Source: Agrococcus sp. SGAir0287
GTDB taxonomy: Bacteria; Actinomycetota; Actinomycetes; Actinomycetales; Microbacteriaceae
DNA: 64,000 bases
NCBI RefSeq assembly: GCF_005484985.1
Contig: NZ_CP027942.1
Coordinates: 2,666,001-2,730,000 of the forward strand
Reading direction: 5' to 3'
Shown: positions 57,794 to 64,000 of the stretch, one piece after another
Layout: every line of letters starts with the position of its first letter
Numbering within the stretch: position 1 is the stretch's first letter
Made by a program: the position numbers and the translations under genes
Notes under the pieces: model-generated
Told to the model about the DNA's origin: nothing
Database searches by the model: none
The model's input: only the letters and a program-made list of their open reading frames with translations

Positions 57794-58719
57794 TCAGGCG
57801 ACCTGCGCGAGGCCGCGCTGCGCGTCGCTCACCTCGGCGCGCTTCGCCGCGACGCGGCGGCGCTGCAGGATGCCGAGCAGCGACCAGCGATGCTCGCGGG
57901 CCGCGCCGAGCGCGGCGGTGAGGCGGTCGAGGTAGACGGCGAGGATGACGACGCACAGGCCCGCCTCGACGCCCGTGGCGATGTCCACCGTCGACATGGC
58001 CTGCACGATCTGCGCGCCGAGGCCGGGGGCGCCGGCGATGCCGGCGATCACGGCCATCGACAGCGCGAGCATGATGACCTGGTTGACGCCCGTCATGATC
58101 GTGGGCATCGCGAGCGGCAGCTGCACCCCGCGCAGGATCTGGCCGGGCTTCGCGCCGAACGCGTAGCCCGCCTCGACGGTCTCCGAGTCGACGCCGCGGA
58201 TGCCGAGCTCGGTGAGCCGCACGCCGGGCGGCAGCGAGAAGATGATCGTCGCGACCAGGCCGGGCACGACGCCGATCGAGAAGAACACGATCGCCGGAAT
58301 GAGGTAGACGAAGCCGGGCATCGCCTGCATGAGGTCGAGGATCGGCTTCAGCACCGCGCTGCACCGGTCGCTGCGCGCGGCGAGGATGCCGAGCGGCACC
58401 GCGAGCGCGACGGCGATGAGCGTCGCCACCACGACGAGCGCGAGCGTCTGCATGGCGCTGACCCACTGCCCCATCGCGAGGACGAGCGCGAACGAGACGG
58501 CGGTGCCGATCGCGAACTGCCACGACCGCAGCAGCCAGCCCAGCAGCGCGGCGACGAGCACGACGACCACGATCGGCGACGACACGAGCAGGTCGGTGAG
58601 CGAGCGCACGAGCGTGCCCATGACGGTCGAGATCGTGCCGAGCAGCCAGTCGAGGTTGTCGCGCATCCAGCGCACGCCATCCTCGGCCCACATGCCGACG
58701 GGGATGCGGAAGCCATCCA

Positions 58720-58720
<1 letters not shown>
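57794..58720 (-). CDS. Betaine ABC transporter permease
   Basis: A 308-residue ProW/OpuAB-like permease with about six helices, preceded by an amphipathic N-terminus (VGMWAEDGVRWMRDNLDWLL). The EAA-like loop is ETVEAGYAFGAKPGQILRGVQLPLAMP. GAGGAGG lies 5 nt before the ATG, which overlaps the ATPase stop (TGATG). Together with the ATPase and binding protein it forms an osmolyte uptake system. Confidence 0.93.
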
Positions 58721-60024
<1,304 letters not shown>

Positions 60025-60459
60025 GCACGCACCTCTCGCCGCCGCGCGGGCACGGCGGCGTCATCGCGTCCGGGTGGGGACCGGTCGGCGCCGAGCTGCA
60101 CGGCGGCGCGCGGCGCGGATGTCGGATCTGCGCCAGGGCCCCCGACCGTACGTCCGCCGGTCTGATGCGTCGGCGCTCGCGCGCACTCGGATCTGCATCA
60201 CCAGCGATCGCGGACTGGTCGGATCGCGGCCCCGAAGGACCTCGTCCACCGTGCCGCGAGGATTGCTCGAGTGCAAGTCGGTCAGGGGCTTGCGACGGCG
60301 CCGCTCGCCGACTATCGCGTGCGTGCGTAGCAGGAGGCGCTGACCGTTCGTTCGCCGTCGAGGTGCGCGGAACGTTGCCGTTTCGTGACCTGCGAGCGCG
60401 GCCCTGCGCGCGTGCAGCGGTGCGTGCTAAGCGGTGCGCGCGCCGAGACCGCCGCTCTC
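60025..60459. other. Gene-free stretch before the betaine operon
   Basis: No frame here looks like a protein and no repeat family was found. Some AT-richer parts near 60170-60200 and 60330-60380 may be promoter territory of the betaine operon, but no consensus pair is convincing. The VOC gene ends at its right border. Confidence 0.5.
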
Positions 60460-60825
60460 CTATCCGACCTCCTCCACGAGGCTCAGCTGCGAGCCGTCGA
60501 GGTCGATGAGGTGCCCGATCCGCAGGCCGCTCGGCGCACGGCGCACGGGATGGAGGCGCGGGAAGCCCTCGCTCCCCTCCTCGACGCCCGCGCGACGGAT
60601 GGCGCGCTCGAGCGCATCCACGTCGGCGACGCGCAGCACGCACAGCGCGTCGCTCGTCAGCGGATCGGTGCCGGGCGCGAGCACGAACTCCAGCTGCACC
60701 TCGCCCCAGCGCAGGATGAGCCACTCGTCGTCGCGGTACGCCTCCTCGAAGCCGAGCGCGGCGTAGAAGGCGACCGTCGCGTCGAACGAGCGCGACGGCA
60801 GCACCGGCACGGCGCGGTCGGTCAT
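60460..60825 (-). CDS. VOC family protein
   Basis: A 121-residue glyoxalase/bleomycin-resistance-fold protein. Strand order and VPVLPSRSFDATVAFYAALGFEEAYRDDEW, WGEVQLEF and IGHLIDLDGSQLSLVE fit one VOC module of the bleomycin-binding type. Drug binding is the family's known role in some members, but no resistance is implied. Its ATG overlaps the RibD-like gene stop (ATGA at 60822-60825), so both are one unit. Confidence 0.87.
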   Translation of the reverse strand: MTDRAVPVLPSRSFDATVAFYAALGFEEAYRDDEWLILRWGEVQLEFVLAPGTDPLTSDALCVLRVADVDALERAIRRAGVEEGSEGFPRLHPVRRAPSGLRIGHLIDLDGSQLSLVEEVG

Positions 60826-61493
60826 CCCGGGTCCACGCCGAAGTCGCCGCCGCGCGCGTCGGCGACCCGGCGCTCCGCCTCGGCGACGTGCGGCGTCGCG
60901 TCCTCGTACGTCGCGGGCGCGTCCCCGCCGGCCGACGGATCGGGGGCCGGCCGGTAGATCGTGCGCAGCATGCCCGTGGGCAGCGCGTCGGCGCTGACGA
61001 GCGAGAGGTGCTGCGTCGGCACACCCTCGGCGAAGAGCCGCTCGCCCGTGCCCGCGGCGACGGGATGGATGAGCAGGCGCAGCTCGTCGAGCTGGCCGGC
61101 CGCGAGCAGCTGCCGCACGATCGAGATCGACCCGGCGACGAGCACCTTGCCCACGCCCTCGTCGCGCAGCGCCTTCGCCGCCGCGACGACGTCGTTGGAG
61201 CGCTCCGCGTTGCGCCAGCCGAGATCCTGCAGGCCGCGCGTCGCGACGATCTTGCGCAGGTCGCCGAGCTCCTTGGCGAATCCGGCGTCGTCGCCGCCGG
61301 CCGCCTCGCGATCCGGCCACGCGCCCGCGAACGAGTCGTACGTGACCCGGCCGAGGATGAGAGCGTCGACGCCTGCGTAGTCCTCGCCGACCGCGGCGCC
61401 GACGGCGTCGTCGAAGTACGGGAAGTGCCACGCGGGATCGATCTCGGCGACGCCGTCGAGCGCGATGAACAGGGTCGAGACGATCGTCGTCAC
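60822..61493 (-). CDS. Dihydrofolate-reductase family protein (RibD C-terminal type)
   Basis: A 223-residue protein with the RibD_C/DHFR fold: VSTLFIALDGVAEIDPAWHFPYF at the start, LILGRVTYDSFAGAW for the cofactor region and KVLVAGSISIVRQLLAAGQLDELRLLIHPV for the NADPH-binding helix-strand. Such short proteins reduce an unknown pterin-like substrate. GTG 61493 has GGAGG 5 nt upstream; a longer frame from 61559 would begin in a non-conserved stretch. The last 25 residues are polar and acidic. Confidence 0.88.
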   Translation of the reverse strand: MTTIVSTLFIALDGVAEIDPAWHFPYFDDAVGAAVGEDYAGVDALILGRVTYDSFAGAWPDREAAGGDDAGFAKELGDLRKIVATRGLQDLGWRNAERSNDVVAAAKALRDEGVGKVLVAGSISIVRQLLAAGQLDELRLLIHPVAAGTGERLFAEGVPTQHLSLVSADALPTGMLRTIYRPAPDPSAGGDAPATYEDATPHVAEAERRVADARGGDFGVDPG

Positions 61494-61573
61494 CGGGGCC
61501 TCCGTGAGTCGGGTGCAGCCGAGCCTAGGAGCCGCCGCCGACGCGCGCGACCCCGGCATCCCCGCCCCTGGCT

Positions 61574-61779
61574 GCGTCTCGCAGGCGATCCCGCCTCACG
61601 AGGGAGCATTCCCCTCGAGAGCCGGGATCGCCTGCGAAACGCGAACACCCGGCAGACCCCGCTCGGCCATCGGCAGCGAGCGGCGTCGCGCGCAGTCGCC
61701 AGCGGACGGTTTCGCTTCGCAGGCGATCCCGCCCCTCGAGGGAGCATCGCCCTCGAGAGCCGGGATCGCCTGCGAAGCG
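61574..61779. repeat. Palindromic repeat family C, copies C2a and C2b
   Basis: C2a (61574-61642) has arms matching at 19 of 20; C2b (61713-61779) has perfect 19-bp arms (CGCTTCGCAGGCGATCCCG). Both enclose an inner stem made from CTCGAGGG-type arms around GCATT/GCATC. They lie in the divergent space between the RibD-like gene and the CNNM genes. Confidence 0.88.
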
Positions 61780-61894
61780 CGAACACCAGACGGCCGCACG
61801 CGCGGATGAGCCACGCATCCCCCGCTCCCTATGCGTTCGCCCTCCATGGGCGCTGATCGCGTCGATATCGCCATCCCGCGCCGCGTCCGCTCCG

Positions 61895-61900
61895 TACGAT
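61895..61900 (+). promoter_or_regulatory. TACGAT -10-like box
   Basis: TACGAT lies 37 nt before the GTG of the 47-residue ORF, with GATATCG-like AT-richer sequence about 30 nt upstream. Tentative. Confidence 0.3.
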
Positions 61901-61937
61901 GAGGAGAACCATTCCCTGACCCACGAGAGAGAACCCC

Positions 61938-62081
61938 GTGAGCCATCGAATCCCCGCCCCCGACTCGGAGGGCCACAGTCCCAGCGCCGACTCGGAGGGG
62001 CGAAGTCCCGACTCCGACGCGGACGGCCACAGGCCGAGCCTGACGCGCACGCGTCGCCCCCGAGGGGGTGAGGACGAGTGA
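61938..62081 (+). CDS. 47-residue hydrophilic leader ORF
   Basis: A short ORF beginning GTG (MSHRIPAP) with three DSEG/DSDADG-type copies and a basic tail (LTRTRRPRGGEDE). GAGAGA lies before the start and its stop overlaps the GTG of the CNNM gene (GTGA at 62078-62081), so it probably couples translation. Repeats of GACTCGGAGGG at 61959-61998 make it repetitive. No family; it may be an incidental repeat. Confidence 0.4.
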   Translation: MSHRIPAPDSEGHSPSADSEGRSPDSDADGHRPSLTRTRRPRGGEDE

Positions 62082-63493
62082 TCGAGGCGGTGCTCACGCT
62101 GCTGGTGGGCGTGCTGCTGACGTTGGCGATCATCGCCGCGTGCGGCTTCTTCGTGGCGCAGGAGTTCGCCTACATGTCCGTCGACCGGTCGCGCATCGCG
62201 GCCGGCGTCGCCGCGGGCGACGCGCAGGCGAAGCGCGTGCAGGCGATCACGAAGCGCACGTCGTTCATGCTGTCGGGCGCGCAGCTCGGCATCACGGTGA
62301 CGGGCCTGCTCATCGGCTACGTCGCCGAGCCGCTCATCGGCCAGTCGCTCGGCACGCTGCTCGGCGGCGTCGGCATCGACCCGGCCGTCAGCGTGCTCGT
62401 CGGCACGACCCTCGCGCTCATCGTCGCGACGGTCGTGACGATGATCTTCGGCGAGCTGTTCCCGAAGAACTACGCGATCGCGAACCCCGAGCCGCTCGCC
62501 CGCGCGCTCGCCGTGCCGACCCGCATCTACCTGCTGGCGTTCGGCTGGCTCATCACGATCTTCGACCACGCCGCGAACGCGCTCCTGCGCCTCGTGCGCA
62601 TCGAGCCGCTGGAGGACGTGGATGCGTCCGCGACCGCCCGCGACCTCGAGGCGATCGTCGAGGAGTCGCGCGAGAGCGGGCACCTGCCCGCCGACGTGTC
62701 GCTCATGATCGACCGCATCCTCGACTTCCCCGAGCGCGACGTCGAGCACGCGATGGTGCCGCGCAGTCGCGTGGACGCCGTCGCGCCGGAGTCGACGATC
62801 GGCGAGGTGCGCGCGCTCATGGCCGTCGCGCATACGCGGTACCCGATCGTCGATGAGCACGACTCCCCCGTGGGCGTCGTGCACCTCGTCGACGTGCTGC
62901 GCTCCCAGGCGCCGGACACGGCGCCCGTGACGGAGATCATGCGGGAGGCCGTCGTGCTGCCCGCGACGATGCTGCTGCCGCTCGCCCTCGACCGCATGCA
63001 GCGGTCGCGCAACGAGCTCGCGTGCGTCGTCGACGAGCACGGCTCGTTCGACGGCATCCTCACGATCGAGGACCTGACCGAGGAGGTCGTGGGCGAGCTG
63101 GCCGACGAGCACGACGTCGACGAGGCCGAGGTCGTCGCCGAGGGCGACCACGCGTGGGTCGTGCCGGGCGACGTGCACGTCGACGAGGTCGAGCGCCTCA
63201 TCGGCCACGACCTGCCCGAGGGCGACGAGGAGACGATCGCCGGCGTCGCGATCCGCGTGCACGGCGACCTGCCCGCGGCCGGCGAGGTCGTGCGCGTGGA
63301 CCTGCCGGAGGATGCGGGCGAGCGGGTCGAGGGCATCCTCATCGACCGCTGGCTCGAGGTCGAGGTCGTCGCCGTCGAGCGGCACGTGCCGTCGCAGGTC
63401 GTGCTGCGGCTCGTCGAGCTCGATCGCGAGGCGACCGCCGCGGAGGCGGATGCCGACGACGCGTCGACCACGGACGAGGAGGTGGTCCGATGA
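62078..63493 (+). CDS. CNNM/CorC-type hemolysin family protein
   Basis: A 471-residue protein. The CNNM/DUF21 membrane domain (about 1-200) has three to four helices with GFFVAQEFAYMSVDRSRI and SGAQLGITVTGLLIGYVAEPLIG. Two CBS motifs follow (about 220-335: HAMVPRSRVDAV, EHDSPVGVVHLVDVL; NELACVVDEHGSFDGILTIEDLTEEVVGEL), then a CorC_HlyC tail (about 360-450, HAWVVPGDVHVDEVERLIG). Relatives export Mg2+ or Co2+; the name hemolysin is historical. GTG start overlaps an upstream ORF. Couples to the next gene by ATGA. Confidence 0.92.
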   Translation: MIEAVLTLLVGVLLTLAIIAACGFFVAQEFAYMSVDRSRIAAGVAAGDAQAKRVQAITKRTSFMLSGAQLGITVTGLLIGYVAEPLIGQSLGTLLGGVGIDPAVSVLVGTTLALIVATVVTMIFGELFPKNYAIANPEPLARALAVPTRIYLLAFGWLITIFDHAANALLRLVRIEPLEDVDASATARDLEAIVEESRESGHLPADVSLMIDRILDFPERDVEHAMVPRSRVDAVAPESTIGEVRALMAVAHTRYPIVDEHDSPVGVVHLVDVLRSQAPDTAPVTEIMREAVVLPATMLLPLALDRMQRSRNELACVVDEHGSFDGILTIEDLTEEVVGELADEHDVDEAEVVAEGDHAWVVPGDVHVDEVERLIGHDLPEGDEETIAGVAIRVHGDLPAAGEVVRVDLPEDAGERVEGILIDRWLEVEVVAVERHVPSQVVLRLVELDREATAAEADADDASTTDEEVVR

Positions 63494-64000
63494 GCTGGTG
63501 GCTCGTCACGATCATCACGACGCTGCTCATCGTCGCGAGCGCGTTCTTCGTCATCGTCGAGTTCGCGCTGCTCGCCGTGCGCAGGCACCGCCTCGAGGCG
63601 GACGCCCCGCGCAGCGCGTCGGCCCGCGCCGCCCTCCGCGGCGTCAACGAGCTCACGATCATGATGGCGTTCGCCCAGCTGGGCATCACGGCGTGCACCT
63701 TCCTGCTCGGCGCGATCACGAAGCCGGCGATCGACTACGCGCTCGCGCCCGTGCTCGAGGACTGGGGGCTGCCGACGTGGCTCGCCGGCGTCGTCGCGTT
63801 CATGGTCGCGCTCATCGTCGTCACGTTCCTCCACCTCGTGGTGGGCGAGATGGCGCCGAAGTCGTGGGCGATCGCGCACCCCGAGACCGCGGCGAAGGCC
63901 ACGGGCATCCCGGCGCGCGCGCTCGCCTGGCTGCTGCGGCCGTTCCTCGTCTGGATCAACCAGATCGCGAACCGCCTCGTCGCGGCGTCGGGCGTCGAGC
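63490..64000 (+). CDS. CNNM domain protein, second copy (partial, cut by window end)
   Basis: A fragment of at least 170 residues starting MSWWLVTIITTLLIVASAFFVIVEFALLAVRRHRLE, followed by AFAQLGITACTFLLGAITKPAI and VVGEMAPKSWAIAHPE. It is the DUF21 membrane part of a second CNNM-type transporter; the CBS and CorC parts lie beyond the window. It overlaps the upstream gene by ATGA (63490-63493), so the two are a translationally coupled pair, as CNNM genes often are in Actinobacteria. Confidence 0.9.
   Translation, partial: MSWWLVTIITTLLIVASAFFVIVEFALLAVRRHRLEADAPRSASARAALRGVNELTIMMAFAQLGITACTFLLGAITKPAIDYALAPVLEDWGLPTWLAGVVAFMVALIVVTFLHLVVGEMAPKSWAIAHPETAAKATGIPARALAWLLRPFLVWINQIANRLVAASGVE

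Noticed and set aside
61574..61779. C2 hairpins considered as tRNA-like or retron RNA
   Set aside because: No tRNA arms, no nearby reverse transcriptase, and repeated copies elsewhere; a REP-type palindrome fits better.

Overview
The window is GC-rich chromosomal DNA of a high-GC Gram-positive (actinobacterial) organism. Third codon positions are almost all G or C, GTG starts are frequent, and genes are often joined by ATGA or GTGA overlaps. Several genes have a TAnnnT -10 box placed 6-7 nt before the start codon, the geometry of leaderless mRNAs. The gene content (mycothiol-type hydroquinone reductase, LLM flavin enzymes, HtaA domain, FprA-type reductase) fits the Microbacteriaceae, an Agrococcus-like genome being my best guess. 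That is inference from sequence style only. No phage, insertion sequence, integrase or CRISPR array was seen.

Layout. 0-9.7 kb: housekeeping and membrane genes (ABM-type protein, tRNA-Gly, TerC, lipoate ligase, alpha/beta hydrolase) and two near-duplicate metabolite:H+ symporter-type MFS transporters flanking cutC. 9.9-20.1 kb: a CE1758/CE1759-type flavin 'duo' with a MarR regulator, a second MarR-MFS efflux unit with a palindromic operator, a ThDP enzyme, a nitroreductase, a glutathionyl-hydroquinone-reductase-like protein, an LLM oxidoreductase and a kinase-like phosphotransferase. 20.1-30.1 kb: a divergent pair of MFS transporters and a tightly coupled nine-gene catabolic operon (MBL hydrolase, SDR, two beta-hydroxyacid dehydrogenases, cupin, two CMD proteins, GntR, Ldh-type dehydrogenase) behind one of them. 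The intergenic region carries two GntR-like operators. 30.7-34.7 kb: AbgT transporter plus M20 amidohydrolase, divergent from an Lrp-type regulator. 35-40 kb: DUF4287, flotillin, phosphotransferase and an unknown 516-aa protein. 40-43.2 kb: a sugar ABC transporter without its own ATPase. 43.3-50.3 kb: a sugar MFS porter, a GT2 glycosyltransferase and hypothetical genes. 51-55 kb: a P450 gene divergent from a LysR regulator. 55.5-64 kb: an HtaA-domain protein, a glycine-betaine ABC system, a VOC and RibD-like pair, and two CNNM/CorC membrane proteins, the last cut by the window end.

The most unusual gene (50,969-53,957, minus strand) encodes cytochrome P450, then an adrenodoxin-reductase/FprA-type FAD-NADPH reductase, then an FMN flavodoxin in one polypeptide. 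This order differs from the CYP102, CYP116B and XplA fusions I know. A single extra G in a five-G run at 51,695-51,699 separates the flavodoxin from the rest, so the gene is broken, shifty, or carries a sequencing error.

The second theme is intergenic structure. At least six families of palindromic repeats sit between genes: a 20-bp tandem unit folding into head-to-head hairpins (30.1-30.7 kb), a composite repeat whose subunit copy number runs 1-2-3 in successive modules (34.7-35.2 kb), dispersed relatives of it at 50.5-51.0 and 55.2-55.4 kb, a 159-bp inverted/direct repeat (50.4 and 50.8 kb), nested hairpins of about 65-70 nt (56.6 and 61.6-61.8 kb), and a GTACGCA-type hairpin (0.1 and 35.6 kb). 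They look like REP/BIME-style elements or terminators and are not coding.
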